From positions 1 through 64,000 of the forward strand of contig JADJPH010000002.1 in assembly GCA_016713335.1 (NCBI GenBank): 64,000 bases of DNA, read 5' to 3'. Position 1 is the stretch's first letter. Each line of letters begins with the position of its first letter. The position numbers and the translations under genes were made by a program. The stretch comes from Candidatus Fredericiella danica (GTDB lineage: Bacteria; Chloroflexota; Anaerolineae; Caldilineales; Caldilineaceae). The notes under the pieces were generated by a model. The model saw nothing but the letters and a program-made list of their open reading frames with translations. It did no database searches and was not told the origin of the DNA. Of this stretch, positions 1 through 11,791 are shown piece after piece.

Positions 1-531
1 GCGGCATGCGCCGCATGATGACATCGAGTCGAAGACTCTGTGTGACAAGGGGAAACACAAGCCCAACTGACTTAGCTGAAGGAGAAATCCGGAGGTGACC
101 AGAGCATGTCAGTAACGCGGAATGAGCCGAACCAAACTAAGCAAGACGGTTCCGCCAGGGCTGGCCGATATGGTGAAAGCTAGACTGCTTGAAACCCAAT
201 CTCTAGGGGTCAAGTCCCGACTCTGCGGAAAGTTTGGTGAAACCGCAGCCTTGCCGCTGGCAGGAAGTGCCGGCGGATGGAAGCACTGGTTGGTAGGTCT
301 CCCGCCAGACCAGTCCCCGCAGGCGCAAGGCCACGGTGCAATGAGCACTGGTAAAGGGATGAATGGGTCACCTAAGTCGGCCGGTAGTGTCATCATGACG
401 GACCATGCGATGGCCTAAGTGGCGCGAGCCATAAGGTTACGGAGCCACCATAGTAGTCAGCGAACGGGAAAGCCGTTTACAGGGCGAAGGGTGGCAGGCG
501 ACAAAGGGAAAGGCACGGCGAGAAGCGCGAA

Positions 532-2331
532 ATGCTGTCTGCTCAAAACTACCTGAACCTGGTCAACGTACGTGGACAAGCAGGAAAGGAACTCAAACGT
601 GTCTATCGGCACCTCCGCCGCATAGACCTGTTCGTCGCGGCCTACGGCAAGCTCTACGCCAACCGCGGCGCCATGACGAAAGGAGCGGACCCACACGACA
701 CCATCGACGGGATGTCTTTAGAACAGATTGACCACATCATCACGGCCTTAGCGACAGGGACGCATCGGTGGCAACCGAACCGGCGCGTGACCATCCCGAA
801 GGCTAACGGCAAGCGCCGTCCCCTCGGTATCCCCGGCTGGCGGGACAAACTGCTGCAAGAAGTCATGCGCATGGTGCTGGAAGCGTACTACGAACCCCAA
901 TTCTCCCCCCACTCCCACGGTTTCCGCCCGCAGCGGGGCTGTCATACGGCGCTGACGGAAATTGTGACAACCTGGGGTGGCACGAAGTGGTTCATCGAAG
1001 GCGACATCAAGGGCTGCTTTGACAACATCAACCATACGGTCCTGCTGGGACTGGTGGCGGAAAAAATCAAAGACAACCGCTTGTTGAAACTCATCCGGGA
1101 ACTGTTGGCCGCGGGATATCTCGAGAAATGGCAGTATCATCGCACCTTCTCCGGCACCCCGCAGGGGGGCGTGGTTAGCCCCCTACTGGCCAACATCTAT
1201 CTCCATGAGCTTGACCAGTTCATCGAGCACGAACTCATGCCGGACTATAACCGGGGCGTAAAACGGGCCAGCAATGGGACGTACGGCAAGGGCTGCCGCG
1301 CAAAAGCCAGGGCGAAGGCCAACGGTGACATCACCGAGCACCGCCGCCTCACGCGCCAGCTGCAGGAAATCCCCACGGTGGACCCAACCGACCCGAACTA
1401 TCGGCGGCTGAAGTACGTGCGCTATGCAGACGACTTCATTCTTGGCTTTGCCGGTCCCCAGGCAGAAGCGGAAGAAATCAAGGCACGCATTCGGCAATTC
1501 CTGGCCGAACGGTTGCAACTGGAACTATCAGCGGACAAGACGCTGATTACGCACGCACAGACGCAACCGGCGCGCTTTCTTGGTTATCGGCTCCACATCG
1601 CCCAAGACGACCGGAAGCTGACCAAGACCACGAAGGGGGGCGTCAAACGGCGGTCCATCAATGGCCTGCCGCTGCTCAGCGTCCCACCCGAAGTAAAGCA
1701 GCAGTGGCTGACAGAATTCATGGCAGCGGACGAACCGGCACCGCGCCCGGCACTCCTGACCTGGCCCGATTACGATATCGTGGTGTGGTACGAAGCGCAA
1801 TGGCGGGGACTGGCCAACTACTACACGATGGCCATCAACTGTAGTGCGCTCAACTATGTCAGGCATATCCTGGAACGTTCGCTCGTAAAAACGCTTGCCA
1901 GCAAACATCGCTGTAGTGTCAAGCAAATCTATCGCCGCTACCGGTACAAACCACCGGATGGCGTGCAAGGCATCCGGGTAACGGTGCACCGTGAGGATAA
2001 GCCGCCCTTACAGGCAACGTTTGGGACCATTCCGGTCCACTATCGCAGACGCGTGACAACGCTCAATGACCACCGGTATACGCCCATCCTGAAGACGACC
2101 GAACTGAGTACACGGTTGTACAACAACCAGTGTGAACTTTGTGGTGCAGACGAACACATCGAAGTGCACCATATTCGCAAGTTAAAGGACCTACGGGCAC
2201 AGTATCGGCGGGGAGAAATGCCGGCTTGGGTGGTCACGATGATTGCCATACGACGCAAGACCCTCGTGGTCTGTCGCAGCTGTCATCGGCAAATCCACGC
2301 CGGGGTCTATGACGGGCCACGCTTTGATTAG
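532..2331 (+). CDS. ltrA: Group II intron reverse transcriptase/maturase with HNH endonuclease
   Basis: A 599-residue intron-encoded protein that assists splicing of the host intron and copies it into DNA target sites by target-primed reverse transcription. The fingers/palm region holds the usual block with GIPGWRDKLLQ and HSHGFRPQRGCHTAL, and the catalytic YADD motif lies at about residue 298. The maturase (X) domain follows at about 420-480 (QWRGLANYYTMA), and the C-terminus carries an HNH nuclease domain with two Cys-x2-Cys pairs (CELCG, CRSCH) and the central HH (EVHHIRKL) at about 534-585. Length fits the HNH-containing class. It is uninterrupted, unlike many genes in the window. The start at 532 is the first ATG; no strong ribosome site precedes it, which is common for intron ORFs. 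Confidence 0.95.
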   Translation: MLSAQNYLNLVNVRGQAGKELKRVYRHLRRIDLFVAAYGKLYANRGAMTKGADPHDTIDGMSLEQIDHIITALATGTHRWQPNRRVTIPKANGKRRPLGIPGWRDKLLQEVMRMVLEAYYEPQFSPHSHGFRPQRGCHTALTEIVTTWGGTKWFIEGDIKGCFDNINHTVLLGLVAEKIKDNRLLKLIRELLAAGYLEKWQYHRTFSGTPQGGVVSPLLANIYLHELDQFIEHELMPDYNRGVKRASNGTYGKGCRAKARAKANGDITEHRRLTRQLQEIPTVDPTDPNYRRLKYVRYADDFILGFAGPQAEAEEIKARIRQFLAERLQLELSADKTLITHAQTQPARFLGYRLHIAQDDRKLTKTTKGGVKRRSINGLPLLSVPPEVKQQWLTEFMAADEPAPRPALLTWPDYDIVVWYEAQWRGLANYYTMAINCSALNYVRHILERSLVKTLASKHRCSVKQIYRRYRYKPPDGVQGIRVTVHREDKPPLQATFGTIPVHYRRRVTTLNDHRYTPILKTTELSTRLYNNQCELCGADEHIEVHHIRKLKDLRAQYRRGEMPAWVVTMIAIRRKTLVVCRSCHRQIHAGVYDGPRFD

Positions 2332-2339
2332 TCGCTGGA

Positions 2340-2373
2340 GAGCCGGATGCGGTGAAAGTCGCAAGTCCGGTTC
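2340..2373 (+). other. Group II intron domain V
   Basis: A 34-nucleotide hairpin with the AGC catalytic triad near its 5' end, a GAAA-type tetraloop region (GTGAAAGT) and the closing CCGG/CCGG stem. This is the most conserved part of a group II ribozyme and confirms the element type and strand independently of the protein. Confidence 0.9.
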
Positions 2374-2430
2374 GGAGGGGGGCGGTTGGAAAAGTGCCCG
2401 CAAGGGTAACTCGCTGGCCGCCTACCCAAC

Positions 2431-2490
2431 TCACCACCCTGACGGGATGGTGCTCTGACAGAGGTGCGCTGACGGAGGTGCTCTGACGGA
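2431..2490 (+). repeat. 30-bp dispersed repeat followed by 14-bp tandem repeats (3' exon of the intron)
   Basis: The 30 bases directly downstream of the intron (2431-2460) recur exactly at 50724-50753. They contain an imperfect hairpin (CACCACCC, TGAC loop, GGGATGGTG with one bulge). Overlapping its end are three 14-base tandem units (2449-2462, 2463-2476, 2477-2490) of the form GGTGCTCTGACGGA with one or two differences. The element sits just past the 3' end of the leftward DUF5107 gene, a place where a transcription terminator would be expected. Confidence 0.7.
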
Positions 2491-2494
2491 GGTG

Positions 2495-5820
<3,326 letters not shown>

Positions 5821-6001
5821 CGTTCCAAATTCCTTGTTGGTGCGGGCGGCTGCGGTGTGCGCATGTCGCCGCGCTGGAGCACTTTGATTACGCCTGCTGG
5901 ACAAACTATCATAGTCGCCGGAATCGCTTCAATGGATGCAATCACGGTATCATGGACAATGCTGCTGATCTTGCGATTTGAATGGCCGGGAGAGTGAGGA
6001 A

Positions 6002-6901
6002 ATGGTCCAGGCGTCCGCTGCTGAAATTCGATTGCGCGAGGGGTTCCGCGGTCAAATTCAATACGTGATTCCGCATACGGTGCTAGACCGGCTGAGTGGG
6101 CATCCGCTCCTCCACTCGCTAGTCCCCACCGACATCGGCTGGTATCCGGCGGCCCGCTACCATTATCGAGAGCGTCCGGAAGGGGCAGCCGAGAACATCC
6201 TGATCTACTGTGTGGCCGGTGCGGGCTGGTACGAAGTGCACGGCAACCGCTTCACCCTGCAGGCCGGTGAGGCGTTGCTGTTGCCGGCCGGTCTGCCCCA
6301 CACCTATGCGGCGTCAGATCGTGAACCCTGGTCGATCCATTGGGTGCACTTCAGAGGTTTGGAGGGCGATTACTTCGCGCAACTGCCGCCTGAACCAGCG
6401 CATAAGCTTGGCGTCGACATGACCTGCGCCAGGGAAGTTGAGGCGCTCTTTCAACAGTGCTATTCAATCTTCTTTGGTGGCTTTGTCCTGCCCCGGCTCA
6501 TCTACGGTTCAAAACTGGTGCATCATCTGTTGGCGGAACTGATCTACCATAACAACAGTTTCTCGCCCAGCCTGCGGACGGGGCGTTTTCACAGCCTTGA
6601 GCCAACGTTTGCCTATCTGGTGCAAAATCTGCAGCGTTCACTCAGCCTGGCCGACATGGCGAATCAGGCCGGGCTGTCGGAGTCGCAATTCTCGCATGTC
6701 TTCAAGCAGCAGACCGGGCATTCACCGCTCACTTACTTCATCCATCTGAAGATGCAGCATGCGTGCTCGCTGTTAACGCTGACACAGCTTTCCATCAAGG
6801 AGATTGCGCAAGAGATTGGCTATGCCGACAGTTACTATTTTTCGCGTTTGTTTAAGAAGATCATTGGCGTTGCGCCCAGTGATTATCGGGGATCGCCGTG
6901 A
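6002..6901 (+). CDS. AraC-family transcriptional regulator
   Basis: A 299-residue regulator. Residues 1-150 form a cupin-like sensing domain (GAGWYEVHGNRFTLQAGEALLLPAGLPHTY), and the last 100 or so residues carry the two helix-turn-helix motifs of the AraC family (LADMANQAGLSESQFSHVFKQQTG, then IKEIAQEIGYADSYYFSRLFKK). The ATG at 6002 is chosen because GGAGAG lies 8 bases upstream; a TTG at 5978 is possible. It sits between the divergent DUF5107-TPR gene and the AraFGH-like transporter operon, so it probably responds to the imported sugar and controls both. The likely target is the promoter and inverted repeat at 7029-7088. Confidence 0.9.
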   Translation: MVQASAAEIRLREGFRGQIQYVIPHTVLDRLSGHPLLHSLVPTDIGWYPAARYHYRERPEGAAENILIYCVAGAGWYEVHGNRFTLQAGEALLLPAGLPHTYAASDREPWSIHWVHFRGLEGDYFAQLPPEPAHKLGVDMTCAREVEALFQQCYSIFFGGFVLPRLIYGSKLVHHLLAELIYHNNSFSPSLRTGRFHSLEPTFAYLVQNLQRSLSLADMANQAGLSESQFSHVFKQQTGHSPLTYFIHLKMQHACSLLTLTQLSIKEIAQEIGYADSYYFSRLFKKIIGVAPSDYRGSP

Positions 6902-7028
6902 TGGGAAATCGTAATTTTGTCCATCATTCTGCGAATGCGTCCATTGCGCCACCGGCCGGGAGAGTAGTTAAATGATGGGGAGCGTCTCTCCTTGCCGCCT
7001 CTGTTGGCAAAAACGAGCAGGGGCGGCA

Positions 7029-7088
7029 TTGAAGCGCTCGTTTGAGTGTGATATATTGGTGTGGTTCCACCTGTTTCCCAGAACAGGT
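7029..7088 (+). promoter_or_regulatory. Promoter and inverted-repeat operator of the sugar transporter operon
   Basis: TTGAAG at 7029-7034 and TATATT at 7052-7057 are separated by 17 bases. About 11 bases downstream is a perfect 7-bp inverted repeat (ACCTGTT and AACAGGT, 7069-7088), placed where a bound regulator would affect initiation or early elongation. The start codon of the binding protein is 40 bases further on, preceded by AAGAGGAG. The 226 bases between 6901 and 7128 hold nothing else recognisable. Confidence 0.5.
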
Positions 7089-7127
7089 CTATTTCCCAAA
7101 ATGTTCAAGTAAGAGGAGAAAGAGCTG

Positions 7128-8195
7128 ATGAAACGCCATCTGTACTTTCTGATTGCGATGCTGGCATTGCTGGCGGTCGCACTCGCCGGTTGCACGGCAG
7201 CCGTACCAGCCGCGGCGCCTGCTGAGCCAGCCGCGACCGAAGCCAGTGCTGAGCCTGCCGCAGGCGATGCGGCCAAGCCGCTCTTCGTCGTGATCAACAA
7301 GAGCGCGGACCAGCAGTACTTCATCGACCTGCAGAATTCGTTCGTCGACACCGCCGCATCCCTGGGCGCTGACGCCAAGAAATTCGATGCGAAACTCGAT
7401 CCGAACCTGGGCGTCAGCCTGGTGAACGATGCGATTTCCGCAGGTGCGAAGGGGATTGCCATCACCGTGCCTGATCAGACGATTGGGCCGGCAATTGCCA
7501 AGGCCGCGAAGGATGCGGGTGTGGTCCTGATCGCCACCGACGACAGCATCGTGGATCAGGATGGCGCCCCAGTGCCGTTTGTCGGCTTTGACGGCAAGGA
7601 CATGGGTAAGAAGGTCGGCGAAGCGGCTGCGAAACTGCTGACCGACGCCGGCTGGCTCACCGACGCCGCCAAGAAGGTTGGCGTACTGTCGGTCGAAGTG
7701 CAGACGCTCTCCGTTTGCAATGACCGCACCGACAACGAGAAGGCTGCGATTCTCGCCGCCGGCATGCCGGAAGCCCAGATCTTCCCGGTGCCCTACACCG
7801 GTGAAGCACTGTCCGCGCAGGATGCGGCCGGTCCTGTGATCACCGCCAATCCTGACGTCACCAACTGGGTCGTCTTTGGCTGCAATGACGAAGGCGTGTT
7901 GGGTGCACTGAATGCGCTGGCCACCGCCGGTGTCAGCCCCGACGACGTCATCGGCGTTGGCCTGGGTTCCTATGAGGCCTGCAAGCCGTGGGCAGCCGAG
8001 CAGCCGACAGGCTTCAAGGCGGGTCTGTTCATCTCGGGCCTGGACGTTGGTGCAACGGCCGCCACGGTGCTCAATGATGCAGTTGTCAACGGTAAGGCGC
8101 CTGAAGCGGCTTCGTATGCACCGACTTCGATCGTCGATCCGACGAACTTCAAGGACGTCTTTGACGCCATTTCGCTCGCCAACTGCTCCAAGTAA
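7128..8195 (+). CDS. araF: AraF-like sugar ABC transporter substrate-binding lipoprotein
   Basis: A 355-residue periplasmic-binding-protein type I (Peripla_BP_4) lipoprotein. The signal peptide ends in LAGC, with the lipidated cysteine at residue 22, followed by an Ala/Pro-rich tether to about residue 45. The body resembles E. coli AraF in several spots: SLVNDAISAGAKGIAI, VPDQTIGPAIAKAAKDAG, VLIATDDS, NPDVTNWVVFGCNDEGVLGA and DDVIGVGLGSYEA. It is the first gene of a binding protein-ATPase-permease operon, and a strong AAGAGGAG ribosome site precedes it. Arabinose, or a related pentose, is inferred from similarity only; no arabinose catabolic gene is in the window. Confidence 0.85.
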   Translation: MKRHLYFLIAMLALLAVALAGCTAAVPAAAPAEPAATEASAEPAAGDAAKPLFVVINKSADQQYFIDLQNSFVDTAASLGADAKKFDAKLDPNLGVSLVNDAISAGAKGIAITVPDQTIGPAIAKAAKDAGVVLIATDDSIVDQDGAPVPFVGFDGKDMGKKVGEAAAKLLTDAGWLTDAAKKVGVLSVEVQTLSVCNDRTDNEKAAILAAGMPEAQIFPVPYTGEALSAQDAAGPVITANPDVTNWVVFGCNDEGVLGALNALATAGVSPDDVIGVGLGSYEACKPWAAEQPTGFKAGLFISGLDVGATAATVLNDAVVNGKAPEAASYAPTSIVDPTNFKDVFDAISLANCSK

Positions 8196-8213
8196 ATTCT
8201 CCTTGTTTCGCTG

Positions 8214-8238
8214 GGGCCGGGTGCACTGCACCCGGCCC
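8214..8238 (+). promoter_or_regulatory. Intercistronic hairpin between binding protein and ATPase genes
   Basis: GGGCCGGGTGCA (8214-8225) is perfectly complementary to TGCACCCGGCCC (8227-8238), leaving a very small loop and no T tract. It lies 19 bases after the binding-protein stop codon. Such hairpins commonly stabilise the upstream message so that the binding protein is made in excess over the membrane components. Confidence 0.6.
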
Positions 8239-8286
8239 TAAGTCCCCTGCCTGCGGCTCCGCACTGCAGGAGAGAGTGTCCGACCT

Positions 8287-9873
8287 ATGACCATGACCAC
8301 TGCTGCGCCGCCTCTTTCTGCGAGTCCGCCTGAGACCGGCAACCTTGAGATCCGCCATGTCAGCAAAGCCTTTCCGAACGTGCAGGCGTTGACCGATGTC
8401 TCGCTTGACATCCGGCCGGGCGAGATTCTTGCCTTCATGGGCGAAAACGGGGCCGGAAAGTCGACGCTCCTGAAAATTATCAACGGCGACTACCAGCCAG
8501 ACGCCGGTATGTTGATGATGGACGGTCGCCGGCTTACGTTTCCCAACCCGCGTGCGGCGCACAACTTTGGCGTGCGCGTCATCTATCAAGAGCCGGAAAT
8601 CATCCCCGGTGTTGATGTCTCCGAAAACATCTGGGTGGGTGAGTTGCCAAAGCGAATGGGCTTTGTCGACCGGCGCAAACTCAACGACACCGTGCGCCGC
8701 AGTCTTGCCGAGTATGGTTTTGAGGATGCGCTCCCCATGGGCCTCCTGGGTGATCAACTCTCATCGGCGCAGCGGCAGTTGGTCGAGATTATGCGCGCCC
8801 TCAAGTCCGGTGTGCGTGTCCTTGCGCTTGACGAGCCGACATCTTCGCTGACGGATGATGAGGTCGAGCGGCTCTTCACATTGGTCAGGCGTCTGCGGGA
8901 TGAAGGCGTTGCGATCATTTATGTGTCGCATCGGATCAAAGAGATCTTGCGGCTCTGCGACCGGGTCGCCATCCTACGCGATGGGCGCCTGGTGGCGGTG
9001 AAACCGGCGGCAGAACTCACGGACGCCGAAATCGTCCGCTTGATGGTGGGTCGTGAACTCTCCGATGTCTTCCAACGCCATCCTGCTGTCACCGGCCATG
9101 AGGTGTTGCGCGTTGCGGGGTTGAATAGCAACTGGCATCGCAACGTCAATTTTTATATCAACGCCGGGGAAGTGGTGGGGTTTGCCGGGTTGATTGGCGC
9201 TGGCCGAACTGAGTTGGCGAAAGTTGTCTTTGGGGAACTGCCCAAGTCAAGTGGCACGGTAACGCTGGATGGCCGCGATGTAAATGTTCGGCGGCCTGAC
9301 GACGCGATCGCAAAGGGCGTGGGGTTTGCACCGGAAGATCGAAAACGTGAGGGACTGGTGTTGATCCGCAGCGTCTTGGAGAACGCTTCCTTGGCGATTC
9401 TTCCGCGAATCAGCCGGTTCCATTTCGTCCGTCGCGGGCTGGAGCGGGCCATTGTGACCGGCTATGTGAGCAAACTGCGGGTGCGGACGCCTTCGGTGGA
9501 CCAGGAGGTGGGAAAACTTTCTGGCGGCAATCAACAGAAGGTGGTGCTCGCTCGCTGGCTGGCAGCTAAACCGAAGGTGCTGATCTTGGATGAGCCGACG
9601 CGCGGGATCGACGTTGGCGCAAAGGCTGAGATCTACCGGCTTATCGATGATCTCGCCAATGAAGGTCTTGGCATCATGTTTATCAGTTCCGAACTGCCCG
9701 AGTTGCTTGGGTTGGCGGATCGCATCTATGTCATGCAGAACGGCCGGATCACGGGAGAATTGCCCGGGGCGAGTGCGACTGAAGAGGCTGTCCTTGCCCT
9801 TGCCATGGCCGACAATTTATCGCAGGCGTCGAGTGGAGCCGCGAGTACACCAGCAGAAGGCAGCACCAAATGA
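8287..9873 (+). CDS. araG: AraG-like sugar ABC transporter, double ATPase
   Basis: A 528-residue protein with two tandem ABC ATPase domains, the standard layout of the RbsA/AraG/MglA family that energises uptake of monosaccharides. The first domain has Walker A GENGAGKST at residues 52-60 and Walker B LALDEPTSSL. The second has the GLIGAGRTEL degenerate P-loop typical of this family, the signature LSGGNQQKVVLARWL and Walker B LILDEPTRGID. It is intact. Its stop codon overlaps the permease start (ATGA at 9870), indicating translational coupling. Confidence 0.92.
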   Translation: MTMTTAAPPLSASPPETGNLEIRHVSKAFPNVQALTDVSLDIRPGEILAFMGENGAGKSTLLKIINGDYQPDAGMLMMDGRRLTFPNPRAAHNFGVRVIYQEPEIIPGVDVSENIWVGELPKRMGFVDRRKLNDTVRRSLAEYGFEDALPMGLLGDQLSSAQRQLVEIMRALKSGVRVLALDEPTSSLTDDEVERLFTLVRRLRDEGVAIIYVSHRIKEILRLCDRVAILRDGRLVAVKPAAELTDAEIVRLMVGRELSDVFQRHPAVTGHEVLRVAGLNSNWHRNVNFYINAGEVVGFAGLIGAGRTELAKVVFGELPKSSGTVTLDGRDVNVRRPDDAIAKGVGFAPEDRKREGLVLIRSVLENASLAILPRISRFHFVRRGLERAIVTGYVSKLRVRTPSVDQEVGKLSGGNQQKVVLARWLAAKPKVLILDEPTRGIDVGAKAEIYRLIDDLANEGLGIMFISSELPELLGLADRIYVMQNGRITGELPGASATEEAVLALAMADNLSQASSGAASTPAEGSTK

Positions 9874-10998
9874 GTGATACCCAAACAGTTCAATCTTCAA
9901 AGACCGCCAAGAATGACAGCTTTCTGCATCGCGCCGTCGGCGTGATTGGCGCTGACAATCTGTCACTGATTTTTGCCCTCATTGTACTTGTCCTGCTGAT
10001 TACGGTGGTGAGTGGGTGGTTTGGCATGGCAGGGGGCGACAAATTCTTCTCCTGGCAGAACATGATGAACAGCCTCGCACAGGCAATCGTGGTGGTCGGT
10101 CTCCTGGCAATCGGCGAAACCGTGGTCATCATTGCCGGCGCGCTCGACATTTCTGTCGGCTCGATTGCGTCGGTTGGTTCGGTCGTCGCTGCGTCCGTGC
10201 TGGTCGGGGTGGGGATGTTTGGCGCCATCGGGCTGCCGACAGGGAACGTGTTTTTGGCCGTCGTCGCCGGTATTGTTGCGGGCATGATCTGCGGCGTGAT
10301 CAACGGTCTAATTGTTACGGTGCTGCGCGTCAATCCGATTATTGCCACGCTGGCACGTTGGCCGCCTTCGGCGGTATTGCCTTTTGCTGGCGCCGGAAGG
10401 CAAGCCGATCGGGGTCGTGACGCAGCCCGACTTTACCTGGCTTGCGCAGGGTCGCTTTTTAACCGAGGCCGCAGTGCCGCCGATTGGGGCCTCCAAGTGG
10501 ACCGGTATCCCCGTATTGACGGTCATCCTGGTGGTTGTGGCGCTCATTTTCCATGTATTGATGACGTACACCGACTTTGGCCGGGCGATCTACGCAATCG
10601 GTGGCAACGCCACGGCAGCCCGTCTGGCCGGTATCAATCTCTCGCGGGTGCGGGTGTTGATGTACGTGCTGTCCGGTGCGGTGGCAGGTCTGGCCGGCGT
10701 GCTGCTGACATCCCGCACTACTTCGGGCAATCCGGTCAACGGCACGGGTCTGGAGTTGCAGGCGATCACGGCGGTATTCTTGGGCGGTGCAGCCACCGCG
10801 GGTGGCAAGGGCACCATCATGGGCACTTTTCTGGCCGTGATCCTGGTCGGCGTCCTCAACAATGGGATGAACCTGCTGGGGTTCAACACGTTTGTGCAGC
10901 GCGTGGCGCTCGGTCTGTTGTTGATTGCCGCCGTCGCCATCTCGCAGTGGCGCCAGGCGCGCGCTGAGCGCGCCCGGACGCGCACGGTCGAGGCGTAG
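9870..10998 (+). CDS. araH: AraH-like sugar ABC transporter permease (two frameshifts near 10355 and 10385)
   Basis: About 376 residues in the BPD_transp_2 permease family, forming the membrane channel for the adjacent ATPase and binding protein. The N-terminal part runs to about 10355 in the first frame (SLIFALIVLVLLITVVSGWF, GETVVIIAGALDISVGSIAS). About 30 bases are then in a second frame and the remainder is in a third (NATAARLAGINLSRVRVLMY, GGAATAGGKGTIMGTFLAV). Restoring one A near 10355 and one T in a T run near 10385 gives continuous IATLATLAAFGGIAFLLAPEGK-like sequence, exactly as expected for the family. The two single-base losses within 30 bases look like sequencing errors. Confidence 0.88.
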
Positions 10999-11005
10999 GC
11001 GGTCG

Positions 11006-11644
11006 TCACCCGATTTTTTCGATCGGGTGGCGGAGGATCGTCTTCAGTTTGGCGGGGTCGGAGCGCATTGGGTCGCCGAGATAGATCTCGTGGTGCGTGC
11101 CACGTTTGCGATAGCCGTGCTCCGCCGCGAACGCATCCATCTTGGCGACGGTCGCAGGCTCGTCGGCATAGGGTCCGATGTGCATGATCTGGAGCGCCAG
11201 ACCTTCGGTGAACGTTTCGAGGCGCAGTTTGGCGAGCGAGGGCGTGTCACCGCGTTTCTTGCGCACCTGCGCTTTTTCCTCTTCGAACATCGCCTGCGTA
11301 ATGTGGTCCGGCTGCAGGATCATGGCGCGCCAGAGCCAGTTGTCCTTCTTTTCGATGTTGAAGAAGTCCCCATCCGCCACCCACCACAGGGCTTCGAGCG
11401 CCATTACCGAATAGTCGATTGGGTTTTCGGCGCGCAGCTTTGACATGAATTTCAGCGTGTAGGAAATGCCGTAGAGTGCAGACAGGGCTTCGCTGAAGGC
11501 GGGCGATTTCCCCGGCTCGCTGCCCGGTTCGATGGCGCCATCCACCATCGCGAATTGAAAGGCGGGCACGTCGACCACGGCGACCGCCTTCGCCGAAGGT
11601 GCGTAGAATTGCTTGAGTTCCTTGCGCAGGTCGAGTTTCGTCAT
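11006..11644 (-). CDS. GyrI-like small-molecule-binding domain protein
   Basis: A 212-residue cytoplasmic protein that matches the GyrI-like/SOUL effector-binding fold, seen in AraC- and MerR-type regulators as the ligand-sensing part, but here without any DNA-binding domain. Recognisable stretches are YSVMALEALWW near the middle and ALQIMHIGPYADEPATVAKMDAFAAEHGY, followed by HHEIYLGDPMRSDPAKLKTILRHPI at the C-terminus, the typical end of stand-alone members. The start at 11644 is supported by GGAGG six bases upstream; an earlier ATG at 11668 lacks this. Convergent with araH and divergent from the G5/3D gene, so probably transcribed alone. The ligand is unknown. Confidence 0.85.
   Translation of the reverse strand: MTKLDLRKELKQFYAPSAKAVAVVDVPAFQFAMVDGAIEPGSEPGKSPAFSEALSALYGISYTLKFMSKLRAENPIDYSVMALEALWWVADGDFFNIEKKDNWLWRAMILQPDHITQAMFEEEKAQVRKKRGDTPSLAKLRLETFTEGLALQIMHIGPYADEPATVAKMDAFAAEHGYRKRGTHHEIYLGDPMRSDPAKLKTILRHPIEKIG
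11007..11029. terminator. Hairpin at the convergent ends of araH and the GyrI-like gene
   Basis: CACCCGAT (11007-11014) pairs with ATCGGGTG (11022-11029) around a loop of mostly T. It lies between the rightward permease stop (10998) and inside the last codons of the leftward GyrI-like gene, so it could stop rightward transcription. There is no long T tract after it. Confidence 0.4.
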
Positions 11645-11717
11645 AATGCCTCCATTGGGTGTTGACATAATGATTTAGCGCGGGCTGTTTGTGGCTGATA
11701 GGGCTATCATACACCTG

Positions 11718-11739
11718 AAGATGAGTAGTCTCTCATCTT
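11718..11739. promoter_or_regulatory. Perfect 8-bp inverted repeat in the divergent intergenic region
   Basis: AAGATGAG and CTCATCTT flank a six-base spacer, followed by TATT. It lies between the divergent GyrI-like and G5/3D genes (11645-11791). It could be an operator shared by both or a short terminator; the sequence alone does not decide. Confidence 0.35.
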
Positions 11740-11791
11740 TATTCTGCACCTTTCTTTGGCGATGCGGCGTCTACTTAGGTAGAATAGCAGG

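Larger units (their letters stand above)
40..2430 (+). mobile_element. Group II intron (ribozyme plus encoded reverse transcriptase)
   Basis: The RNA starts at the consensus-like GTGTGAC at 40, continues through about 490 bases of structured non-coding sequence (domains I-III), carries the reverse transcriptase ORF in the domain IV position, and closes with a clear domain V at 2340-2373 and a domain VI stem at about 2374-2430. Domain VI contains a candidate bulged branch-point A at 2424 and ends in ...CCCAAC, matching the AY 3' end rule. The outer limits are inferred from these motifs; exon joining has not been tested. Both the ribozyme core and the ORF look intact, so the element may be active. 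Confidence 0.85.

Noticed and set aside
1..39. Upstream exon gene of the intron
   Set aside because: Only 39 bases are in the window. They hold a GCGGC/GCCGC hairpin but no readable gene, so no call is made.
9870..10998. araH as a degraded pseudogene
   Set aside because: Two single-base corrections 30 bases apart restore perfect family sequence, and the rest of the operon is intact.
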